Of a stretch of 32,840 bases of DNA, positions 7,173-13,724 are shown one piece after another. The notes beneath the pieces were generated by a model, which made no database searches, had not been told where the DNA came from, and worked only from the letters and a program-made list of their open reading frames with translations. Both the position numbers and the translations under genes were made by a program. Source of the stretch: a virus; IMG/VR virus record IMGVR_UViG_3300005582_000056, positions 1-32,840 of that record; one strand, given 5' to 3'. The first letter of the stretch is position 1. The number at the start of each line of letters is the position of its first letter.

Positions 7173-8000
7173 ATGAAATTGTTTACATTTGGGGATAGTT
7201 GGACAGAAGGCGTTGGTGGAGATTTAGGAGAAGAATTTACAACAAACAGTCCAGAAGAAAAAACTAAAATTAGGCAAAAATACTGCTGGCCAAAATATCT
7301 ATCTGATTTATTGAAAATAGAATTCCAAAACTTTGGAATGGGTGGTGCATCAAATAAGGTTATATTTGATGCAACTTGTCACGCTATACACAATAACATA
7401 ATTAAAAAAGATGATATTGTTGTAGTTATGTGGAGTTCATCTTTGAGAGATAATGTACCATTTTTTCCATCAAATAATCCTTGGCACTTTTGGGGAGAGA
7501 CTTCTATAAGAAAAAAACACATATATGGATTTATATTAGATAAAACACATTTTACTAAATCCGATAATCAATCATCCTTAAAAAAAGAATACAAAGAATA
7601 TTTTATAGATAATCTATTTTCAGAAACGTATTATGATATTATAAATCAAAATTATATTTTATATATCCAATATATGTTTGATAGAATTGGTATTCGTTAT
7701 GTTTTTTGCGATGCGTTTGATTTGATGATAAAAAAAGAAATAATAAAAGAGGTTGATAAAACAAATTTAATAAAAACAAACCACTATTGGGGATTATCGG
7801 ATAAAACGATAAAAAACTTTTTGATAAGTAAAAATAGAAAAGATGTTTGGGAAGATGGAAACCTATGGAGTGATAATATTACAGGTAAGCATCCTAATAA
7901 AATTGGATATGAACTAATTGCAAATATGTTATATGATTATATTTTAGAAAAAGATATATTATACTATAATACAAACGAAATAGAAAATAGAATAATATGA
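7173..8000 (+). CDS. SGNH/GDSL hydrolase-like protein, copy 1
   Basis: 275 residues. Block I of SGNH hydrolases is clear at the N-terminus (F-G-D-S-W-T-E-G, nucleophile S9). It is followed by a block II/III-like G-M-G-G-A-S-N and a C-terminal block V around H240 (G-K-H-P-N-K-I-G-Y-E). Members are esterases, acyl or acetyl hydrolases, or sugar O-acetyl transferases. In phages this fold often removes acetyl groups from glycans. There is no signal peptide. Its end overlaps the next oxygenase gene by ATGA, an arrangement repeated by the second SGNH gene at 10066 and its oxygenase. It ends N-R-I-I. Confidence 0.8.
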   Translation: MKLFTFGDSWTEGVGGDLGEEFTTNSPEEKTKIRQKYCWPKYLSDLLKIEFQNFGMGGASNKVIFDATCHAIHNNIIKKDDIVVVMWSSSLRDNVPFFPSNNPWHFWGETSIRKKHIYGFILDKTHFTKSDNQSSLKKEYKEYFIDNLFSETYYDIINQNYILYIQYMFDRIGIRYVFCDAFDLMIKKEIIKEVDKTNLIKTNHYWGLSDKTIKNFLISKNRKDVWEDGNLWSDNITGKHPNKIGYELIANMLYDYILEKDILYYNTNEIENRII

Positions 8001-8518
8001 AATATGCAATAAACACTTTTTTTAAAAAGAAAGAATGTGATGATATAATAGATTTTTGTATGAAAGAAGGTGAATCTTTCAATTATAATCCAAATGAAGT
8101 TTGGGATTGTAGGCGTGTGTATGATGAATCATTTAAAAAATATATTTTAGAAAAAATATTAGAAGTAGAAAAATTTGAATTATTTAATGTAAGAAATATA
8201 AATGTTAGTCTAACAAAATATTATGATTCAAGACGTTTAGATTTACACTTAGATAGTACATCTAATTATACCACTGTTATTTGTTTGAGTGATAATTTTG
8301 AAGATGGAAGATTTGTACTATCAGAAAAGCAGTGTAGTTTAAACGATGCTGATGTAAAAATAAAATTATCTTTGGGAGAAGGTATTACTTTTGAGGGTAA
8401 TAAAATTTATCACGGAGTTATGCCTGTATATACAGGATTAAGATGTGCGTTAAACATATGGATGAATGATAGTGATTTTAATTATTATAAATTAGATACA
8501 AAGAAAAAATTATTATGA
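7997..8518 (+). CDS. 2-oxoglutarate/Fe(II)-dependent oxygenase
   Basis: The 173-residue protein has H84-L-D86 (LHLDST), distal H139 in Y-H-G-V-M-P-V, and R149 in G-L-R-C-A-L-N-I-W-M, the complete metal and co-substrate set. The C-terminal pattern H-x-V-x-P-V-x-x-G-x-R is shared with the first oxygenase of the island (1429), so these two are the closest pair. The reaction is presumably hydroxylation of an unknown substrate. It is translationally coupled to the SGNH gene before it and to the small sulfotransferase-like gene after it by 4-base overlaps. Tail: K-K-K-L-L. Confidence 0.88.
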   Translation: MKYAINTFFKKKECDDIIDFCMKEGESFNYNPNEVWDCRRVYDESFKKYILEKILEVEKFELFNVRNINVSLTKYYDSRRLDLHLDSTSNYTTVICLSDNFEDGRFVLSEKQCSLNDADVKIKLSLGEGITFEGNKIYHGVMPVYTGLRCALNIWMNDSDFNYYKLDTKKKLL

Positions 8519-8997
8519 AGATACTAATAATTTCTTTACCTAGAACAGGCTCTACATCTTTATTGTACAAAATAGCTAACGAGAAGAATTTAAAACCATT
8601 TTTTGAACCATTTGATGGGACTAATAGAGTTATTTATAATAATGAAGATAATTCCGTTGTTAAAACAATAATATGTCATCATAAAAATAATTTAGAACTT
8701 ATTAGTAAATTTGATGAGGTTATACTTCTTAATAGAAGAAATCTAAAAGAGTTAATAGAGTCACACTCATATCAAACTTATTTTTCAAAAAAAGGATATA
8801 ATTCTAATAATCCATATGTTTATAAAGAGCCACCGCAAGAAATAATAAATTTGTGTACATCTGATATATTAAATTGGAATGAAGAAATTAAATACCTATC
8901 GGAAATTGCTAAAATACCAATTACATATTATGAAGATATTTTTGATAGTAATTCATCAGATAGATTAAGAATATCAATAACTAATAAATTAATTTAA
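8515..8997 (+). CDS. Short sulfotransferase-like protein
   Basis: 160 residues. The P-loop-like start I-S-L-P-R-T-G-S-T-S (residues 6-15) is the 5'-phosphosulfate-binding loop of sulfotransferases, and E-V-I-L-L-N-R-R-N fits the 3'-phosphate strand. The protein is much shorter than the 241-residue copy at 4452 and shares only these core motifs with it. The lost part is the variable acceptor-binding region, so it may be a minimal or specialised enzyme, or another P-loop kinase-like member. It ends T-N-K-L-I and overlaps the radical SAM gene by one base (TAATG). Confidence 0.7.
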   Translation: MKILIISLPRTGSTSLLYKIANEKNLKPFFEPFDGTNRVIYNNEDNSVVKTIICHHKNNLELISKFDEVILLNRRNLKELIESHSYQTYFSKKGYNSNNPYVYKEPPQEIINLCTSDILNWNEEIKYLSEIAKIPITYYEDIFDSNSSDRLRISITNKLI

Positions 8998-10061
8998 TGG
9001 TTGATTTAAAAAATTACATATGTAGTGTTCCATTTGAGGCATTAGAAATAATGGATAAGAAAAACTATATGTGTTGCGCAAGTTGGTTATTAAAAGAGTT
9101 ACCAAACAAAGTACCACTAAAAGATTTATGGAATTCCGATGAAGCAATAGAGATACGAAAATCAGTATCGAATGGTTCATACAAACATTGTGATAAAACA
9201 CAGTGTCCATTTTTAGCGCAATTAATAAATTTTAATCTACAATCATCAGGCCCAATACAACATATAAATAATGTATCTGAAAATATTAAGAAACATATAG
9301 ATTCAGATAACTTTTATATGGAATCAGGTCCTAAAATTTTACAAATGTCATTTGATAGAACCTGCAATTACAAATGTCCATCGTGTAGAGTGGATATGAT
9401 AGTAGCAAATACAAATGAAATAAAAAGCATTAATCTAAAGATAGATGAGATGGAAGAAACTTTTTCAGAATCCATCGAAACTATTTATTGTTCGGGCACA
9501 GCAGACCCATTTGCATCGGTATCTTATAGGAATTTTCTAAGAAACTTTAATCCAACAAAATATCCAAAATTAAAGAATATACATATTCATACTAATGCGA
9601 GTTTATGGAATAAAGAGATGTGGGATTCTATGCCGAACATACATAATTATGTTACTACTTGCGAAATTAGTATTGATGCTGCTACTCAAAATACATACGA
9701 AAATATAACTAGATTAGGTGGTAATTGGGATAATTTATTATCTAATTTAAAATTTATAAGCACAATACTCACATTAAGAAAAGTAAAAACATCATTCGTT
9801 GTTCAACAATCAAACTATAAAGAAATGGCTTTGTTTTTAGAAATAATGCAATCCATTTTTAAACAAAAAACAAAAGTATTTTTTGGAAAAATAAATAATT
9901 GGGGAACGTTTGATTCACATATGTTTGAGTTGTTAAAAATATGGGATAGTAATCATCCAGAGCATAAAGAATTTTTAAATGAGTTGAAAAAGGTTGCTAC
10001 AAACCCATATGTGTTTCATAATATGCACGATTTATTGGAATCTAAAAAATCTATCATTTAA
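8997..10061 (+). CDS. Radical SAM protein with N-terminal Cys motif (SPASM-like)
   Basis: The 354-residue protein carries the radical SAM iron-sulfur signature C123-x3-C127-x2-C130 (R-T-C-N-Y-K-C-P-S-C) at the start of a TIM-barrel-like region. A first 80-residue segment has its own cysteines (Y-M-C-C-A-S-W and C-D-K-T-Q-C-P-F), resembling the auxiliary-cluster (SPASM/twitch) region of peptide- or substrate-modifying enzymes, here placed before rather than after the core. Radical SAM/SPASM proteins often modify ribosomal peptides or sugars. The substrate is unknown. It ends K-K-S-I-I. A second SGNH gene begins 4 bases after its stop. Confidence 0.88.
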   Translation: MVDLKNYICSVPFEALEIMDKKNYMCCASWLLKELPNKVPLKDLWNSDEAIEIRKSVSNGSYKHCDKTQCPFLAQLINFNLQSSGPIQHINNVSENIKKHIDSDNFYMESGPKILQMSFDRTCNYKCPSCRVDMIVANTNEIKSINLKIDEMEETFSESIETIYCSGTADPFASVSYRNFLRNFNPTKYPKLKNIHIHTNASLWNKEMWDSMPNIHNYVTTCEISIDAATQNTYENITRLGGNWDNLLSNLKFISTILTLRKVKTSFVVQQSNYKEMALFLEIMQSIFKQKTKVFFGKINNWGTFDSHMFELLKIWDSNHPEHKEFLNELKKVATNPYVFHNMHDLLESKKSII

Positions 10062-10065
10062 TTAT

Positions 10066-10689
10066 ATGAAGGCAAATCTTTATGTGTGTGGTGATAGTTT
10101 TGTAGATTGGGATTTACCAGAAACACATTGGATAGATTATTTATCCAATCATTATAATGTTATTAAATTAGGTAAATATGGTTCTGATAATCATTCCATA
10201 ATATATCAAACGGGTAGTATTCCAAAATATAAAGATGGCGATAGAATTGTAATAGTTTTTACTGCGCCAGGTAGATTTCCAAGAAGATATTTTGGTGAAA
10301 GAGAAACAAATCATAATGTAAAATATTTGAATTGGGAATGGTATAAAGATAAATCATTTGCTAAAAAACTTTTAGAATTGAGGATATCAGAAACAGAATA
10401 TTGGTTAAATGGTGTTAGAAATAATGAAATATTTTTTATTAAAAAATTAAAAACATTTTATGAAGAATATAATCCCGTATTTGTAACATGGAGCGATGAT
10501 TTTCATAAAATGACTTCAGATTTTGTTGAATTGATAAAAGTAACATCCATAGCAGATGAAGGAGGTGAAAAAACAGATTGGCATCCTGGTTGGCATGGAT
10601 GTTATTGCTTTTATGAAAAATTATATTATTTATTAGGTATAAAAGATGATATAATACCATACAATAGAAAAGTAAACAAAATATTATGA
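10066..10689 (+). CDS. SGNH/GDSL hydrolase-like protein, copy 2
   Basis: The start is set at the ATG at 10066, just after the radical SAM stop. The longer frame from 9994 would overlap that gene by 68 bases and adds an unsupported leader. The 207-residue product begins with block I (Y-V-C-G-D-S-F, S11), has G-S-D-N as a block III-like Asn, and ends with a D-W-H-P-G-W-H segment (D171 and H173) fitting the catalytic Asp-x-x-His block. It is shorter and clearly diverged from the copy at 7173. Like that copy, it is coupled by ATGA to a following 2-oxoglutarate oxygenase. Tail: V-N-K-I-L. Confidence 0.72.
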   Translation: MKANLYVCGDSFVDWDLPETHWIDYLSNHYNVIKLGKYGSDNHSIIYQTGSIPKYKDGDRIVIVFTAPGRFPRRYFGERETNHNVKYLNWEWYKDKSFAKKLLELRISETEYWLNGVRNNEIFFIKKLKTFYEEYNPVFVTWSDDFHKMTSDFVELIKVTSIADEGGEKTDWHPGWHGCYCFYEKLYYLLGIKDDIIPYNRKVNKIL

Positions 10690-11204
10690 TACTATCAATT
10701 GATGAGTTTTACTTTTTAAAATCAGAATTAGAAAAAACACCAATTCTTACAAACTATGAGTTGAAATTCATAAAATCAGCACATCCACAATTATATTATA
10801 CTACTATAAATAAAAAAGATGATAGTGTAGCTTTGTTTACTGAAAAATCTTTTATTTATTCTTTACAAAATAAAAATTTGAACGAATTCATTTGTCAAAA
10901 GTTCGAAGAACCCTTAGAGAATTTATATATGATTCATAGATTATTATATGGTGTTTCTGGCTTTGCAAAAGCACATAAAGATAGGTTCACTACACATAAA
11001 ACAATAAGTTTAATTTTATCAGATGAGTTTACAGGCGGCGATATGTATATAAATGATGAAAAGATAAATTTAAACAAAAATAGAGAATATGTTATTTTTA
11101 ATGGTGGAAAAGATTTGCACGAAGTTAAACCGATTATAACGGGCGTTAGAGATGTACTTATAGTTTGGTTTTCCAAAAAACAATCAAAATTTAGCATAAT
11201 TTAA
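10686..11204 (+). CDS. 2-oxoglutarate/Fe(II)-dependent oxygenase
   Basis: 172 residues with H97-K-D99 (AHKDRFTTHKTISLIL), G-G-D-M-Y-I in the central strand, distal H145 (L-H-E-V-K-P) and R155 (G-V-R-D-V-L-I-V-W-F). This is the full set for a P4Hc-type hydroxylase. It is the last gene of the accessory island and ends S-K-F-S-I-I although no overlapping gene follows, so that tail is not forced by a start-codon overlap. A Bacteroidota-type promoter begins at its stop codon and drives the next, unrelated block. Confidence 0.88.
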   Translation: MILSIDEFYFLKSELEKTPILTNYELKFIKSAHPQLYYTTINKKDDSVALFTEKSFIYSLQNKNLNEFICQKFEEPLENLYMIHRLLYGVSGFAKAHKDRFTTHKTISLILSDEFTGGDMYINDEKINLNKNREYVIFNGGKDLHEVKPIITGVRDVLIVWFSKKQSKFSII

Positions 11205-11205
11205 A

Positions 11206-11237
11206 TTTGGTTTTTTAAAAAAAAATTGTTACATTTG
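11206..11237 (+). promoter_or_regulatory. Bacteroidota-type promoter (TTTG-N20-TAnnTTTG)
   Basis: TTTG at 11206-11209 and TACATTTG at 11230-11237 are separated by 20 bases, matching the -33/-7 boxes of the Bacteroidota housekeeping sigma factor. Counting four bases from the -7 box puts the transcript start near 11241, the A of the next gene's ATG, so the mRNA may be leaderless. Two more promoters with the same spacer lie at 11565 and 13670. Confidence 0.7.
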
Positions 11238-11240
11238 AGT

Positions 11241-11564
11241 ATGATTATAGTACCAGAAACTCCAATAACAGACGTTAGTTTCACAAAGTGGAATCCGTGC
11301 ATCAAAATAGAAGTCAAAGATGAATCCTTAGAGGATACATTCCATTATTACATCATACCCCTCATCGATGTATCACAGCAAGAATTAGAGAATAATTTGG
11401 AATCTATACCATCATTATGGTCATCGGAATCTACTGAATTCGAGTCGGAGGAGGGAATCACACTATATACTATGCGGCTATTTGATGAAGATATGCCAGA
11501 ATTAACCACAGAAGAGGAAGTTGAGATACTTTATAAAATTTTAACGAAAAAAGACCTATATTAA
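11241..11564 (+). CDS. Acidic hypothetical protein (107 aa)
   Basis: The ATG at 11241 is chosen. An in-frame TTG at 11226 lies inside the promoter and would not be transcribed. The product is strongly acidic in its C-terminal half (E-F-E-S-E-E and E-L-T-T-E-E-E-V-E). It has alternating strands near residues 25-45 and no membrane segment or recognised motif. Acidic small phage proteins are sometimes DNA mimics or regulators, but that is only a possibility here. It is expressed from its own promoter and followed by another promoter, so it is probably monocistronic, perhaps an early gene. Confidence 0.7.
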   Translation: MIIVPETPITDVSFTKWNPCIKIEVKDESLEDTFHYYIIPLIDVSQQELENNLESIPSLWSSESTEFESEEGITLYTMRLFDEDMPELTTEEEVEILYKILTKKDLY

Positions 11565-11596
11565 TTTGGAAATTTGAAAAAATTTTTGTATATTTG
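11565..11596 (+). promoter_or_regulatory. Bacteroidota-type promoter for the HD-domain gene
   Basis: TTTG at 11565-11568, a 20-base spacer and TATATTTG at 11589-11596. The predicted start near 11600 leaves a leader of about 76 bases before the ATG at 11676. The leader is A-rich near the start codon, as usual for translation in this phylum, and shows no clear riboswitch structure. Confidence 0.72.
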
Positions 11597-11675
11597 AGGT
11601 ATCTTTTTATTATTACTATATAGCAGACAGCACAGAAGCACTAAAAGATTAAAATAAAACTTAAAAAATCAAAGT

Positions 11676-12323
11676 ATGAAACAAAAGACAGAAAAGGAAC
11701 TGAAAGACAATTACGAGAAGTTTATTGCCGTTATCAAAAAGTATTTTACAGGGGATAGGTTAGAAAAACTTCTTTTTATGTATTCCGAAGAAGAATTAGG
11801 ACCAAATCTTGCAATTGCTCCAGCTAGTGGTAATGCCGGATATCATAACTGTTATACGGGTGGTTACATAGACCATATTTTTAATGTTTGTAAAAATTCA
11901 CTTAAAGTTAAAGAATTATTTATTCAGTTAGGTGGTAAAGTAGATTTTACAGATGAAGAATTAATATTCGTAGCATTACATCACGATTTAGGAAAGCTAG
12001 GAACTAAGGGTAAACCATACTATACACCAAATCCTTCGGATTGGCACATTAAGAATCAGGGTAAAGTATATACTGCTAACCCAGAATTACATCATATGAC
12101 TCATACTGATAGAACTATATTTGTTTTACAACAATATGGTATAACTTTTTCAGAAGCTGAATATTTTGGTATGAAATTAACCGATGGATTATACGATGAA
12201 GATAACATGAAATATTTAAAGGTGTTTGATATTAGTAAAAGAATGAAGTATAAAATCCCTTATATAATGCATTGGGCAGACCATATGAGTACAGTGATAG
12301 AATCCCAAAATAACGAAATATAA
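11676..12323 (+). CDS. HD-domain phosphohydrolase
   Basis: The 215-residue protein carries the HD-superfamily metal set. There is an early His in G-Y-I-D-H-I-F-N-V, the central L-H-H-D-L-G-K-L-G motif (H102, H103, D104), and later His/Asp residues (H-H-M-T-H-T-D and H-W-A-D-H). HD enzymes hydrolyse nucleotides, (p)ppGpp, cyclic nucleotides or other phosphoesters. Phage examples are often nucleotidases or counter-defence enzymes. The length is typical for a single-domain member. It has its own promoter, and its transcript ends at an intrinsic terminator 14 bases after the stop. Confidence 0.85.
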   Translation: MKQKTEKELKDNYEKFIAVIKKYFTGDRLEKLLFMYSEEELGPNLAIAPASGNAGYHNCYTGGYIDHIFNVCKNSLKVKELFIQLGGKVDFTDEELIFVALHHDLGKLGTKGKPYYTPNPSDWHIKNQGKVYTANPELHHMTHTDRTIFVLQQYGITFSEAEYFGMKLTDGLYDEDNMKYLKVFDISKRMKYKIPYIMHWADHMSTVIESQNNEI

Positions 12324-12336
12324 ACATAATTTTCGA

Positions 12337-12368
12337 AAGGTGGTAGGTGTTGCTTACCACCTTTTTTT
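12337..12368 (+). terminator. Rho-independent terminator
   Basis: AAGGTGGTA (12337-12345) and TACCACCTT (12355-12363) form a perfect 9-bp stem with a 9-base loop, followed by a T-run to 12368. It closes the HD-domain transcription unit. A GTG in the loop opens a longer frame for the following gene but would start inside the terminator, so that start is rejected. Confidence 0.88.
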
Positions 12369-12388
12369 ATTTGAAAATACTTATTATT

Positions 12389-12565
12389 ATGATTTACAAA
12401 GAAAAAGTAATAAACTTATTAGACGTTTTAAACGCTAAAATTAGAATCATCGAAAACGTTTCGAATGGTTCTATGCGATTATCTCAAGCAGAAGTTAATC
12501 AACTTATTAAAGATACAAAAGAGGTTACTGAACGTATTTCAGAAATCATTAGTATAGAACGATAA
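12389..12565 (+). CDS. Small helical hypothetical protein (58 aa)
   Basis: The start is at the ATG at 12389 (M-I-Y-K-E-K-V), after the terminator. The protein is charged and almost entirely helical by pattern (L-L-D-V-L-N-A-K-I-R-I-I-E and E-V-N-Q-L-I-K-D-T-K-E-V-T-E-R-I-S-E-I-I). It may be a coiled-coil partner of the membrane protein encoded next, with which it overlaps by one base (TAATG). No promoter with the Bacteroidota consensus is visible between the terminator and the start. Expression may come from read-through or a promoter type I cannot recognise. Confidence 0.7.
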   Translation: MIYKEKVINLLDVLNAKIRIIENVSNGSMRLSQAEVNQLIKDTKEVTERISEIISIER

Positions 12566-13665
12566 TGAATTGGCTTAAAATTTTAGTAGGTGTTTCCGCA
12601 CTAATCATAGCTGGATGTGCGGCTTATTTCTCCGTAACGGGGTTAGGTGTACTATTTGCAGGTGCTTCCTTATCAGTAATGATAATGGCTTCTGCATTGG
12701 AACTGGCAAAATTAGTTGCTGCTACATACTTAAAGCAAAAATGGGATGAAATTGGTGGATTTAATAAATGGTATTTAACTACATCGGTTGCAGTATTAAT
12801 GTTAATCACTTCAGCCGGTATTTTTGGATACCTTTCAAACGCTTTTCAAGCACAATCACTACAATTACAGCAAGTAGATAGAGAAGTAGCAGTACATCAA
12901 ACTAAAATTGACCAAAATACGGCTCAAATTACCCAACTTTCTACTCAAATTACGGAATTTAACACCAATCAAGGTAAAATATTGGATGGTGGTAAGGTAA
13001 ATTCTCGTCTTATTCGTTCAATCGATAATAGAGATAAGGAAATTGCTAAAATTAACGATAAAATTTCCGATTTACAAACCGAAAATGCTCAGGAAACCGA
13101 AAAAATCAACGAAATTAAGATTTCTAATTTAGATTTAGAAAAAGAAGTAGGTGGATTTCGTTTTGTTGCTGAAGCATTTGGTATGGAATTGAAAAATGTT
13201 GTAAAATTCTTCATATTTTTGATTGTAATTGTGTTTGACCCGTTAGCAGTTGCGTTAATTATCGCTTTTAATGGATTAATTGAAGATAAAAAGGGTAAGC
13301 AAAGACGTATTTTAACAAAAATGATGGAAAATGACCAAAAATTAGGATTATACGATAATTTGGATGACTTGATGGAAGAAAATTACAAAAATTACGAAGT
13401 TTATGGTGATAGTGGAAAAAAATCACCAATTAAAGAAGAAATTCCGGTTATAGTAGAAAATATTCTACAAAAAGAAGAACAATTGCCCAATTTACAATGG
13501 GAAGAATATATGCATCCCGAATTTCCATGGGCTAAAAAAGCATTATGGATAAATAATCCAAAAGCGGTTAATTATTGGATTTCAAACAAAGGAGGTTCTC
13601 GTAGAGAAGCCGATAAATACGCTAAGGAAGAAAGAGAGAGAGAGGAAAACATAAAAACATATTAA
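12565..13665 (+). CDS. Membrane protein with central coiled coil (366 aa)
   Basis: Three hydrophobic helices are visible near residues 4-28, 30-52 and 72-95. A coiled coil of about 100 residues follows (98-200, with Q-L-S-T-Q-I-T and repeated K-I-N-D-K-I). A strong membrane segment comes next (about 212-238, including D-P-L-A-V-A-L-I-I-A-F), then a charged cytoplasmic tail of about 125 residues. I recall similar proteins with the D-P-L-A-V-x-L motif in other large phages, always uncharacterised. The layout suggests an inner-membrane protein with a long periplasmic or cytoplasmic stalk, perhaps for superinfection exclusion or membrane organisation; no function is proven. It is coupled to the 58-residue gene upstream. 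Confidence 0.8.
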   Translation: MNWLKILVGVSALIIAGCAAYFSVTGLGVLFAGASLSVMIMASALELAKLVAATYLKQKWDEIGGFNKWYLTTSVAVLMLITSAGIFGYLSNAFQAQSLQLQQVDREVAVHQTKIDQNTAQITQLSTQITEFNTNQGKILDGGKVNSRLIRSIDNRDKEIAKINDKISDLQTENAQETEKINEIKISNLDLEKEVGGFRFVAEAFGMELKNVVKFFIFLIVIVFDPLAVALIIAFNGLIEDKKGKQRRILTKMMENDQKLGLYDNLDDLMEENYKNYEVYGDSGKKSPIKEEIPVIVENILQKEEQLPNLQWEEYMHPEFPWAKKALWINNPKAVNYWISNKGGSRREADKYAKEEREREENIKTY

Positions 13666-13669
13666 AATA

Positions 13670-13701
13670 TTTGGTTTTTTCATATTTTTTGTTTATATTT
13701 G
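13670..13701 (+). promoter_or_regulatory. Bacteroidota-type promoter for the UvdE operon
   Basis: TTTG at 13670-13673, a 20-base spacer and TATATTTG at 13694-13701. The predicted transcript start is near 13705, giving a leader of about 20 bases before the ATG at 13725. It would drive the repair, nucleotidyltransferase and deformylase block that runs to at least 16863. Confidence 0.75.
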
Positions 13702-13724
13702 GTAAAACTATTAAACTTTAAAAT

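Noticed and set aside
9994-10065. Longer start for the second SGNH gene
   Set aside because: It would overlap the radical SAM gene by 68 bases and adds a leader with no family similarity. The ATG at 10066 starts directly before the G-D-S block.
11226-11240. TTG start for the acidic 107-residue protein
   Set aside because: It lies inside the promoter -7 region, upstream of the expected transcript start.
12347-12388. GTG start for the 58-residue protein
   Set aside because: It sits in the loop of the terminator hairpin; the ATG at 12389 is a normal start.
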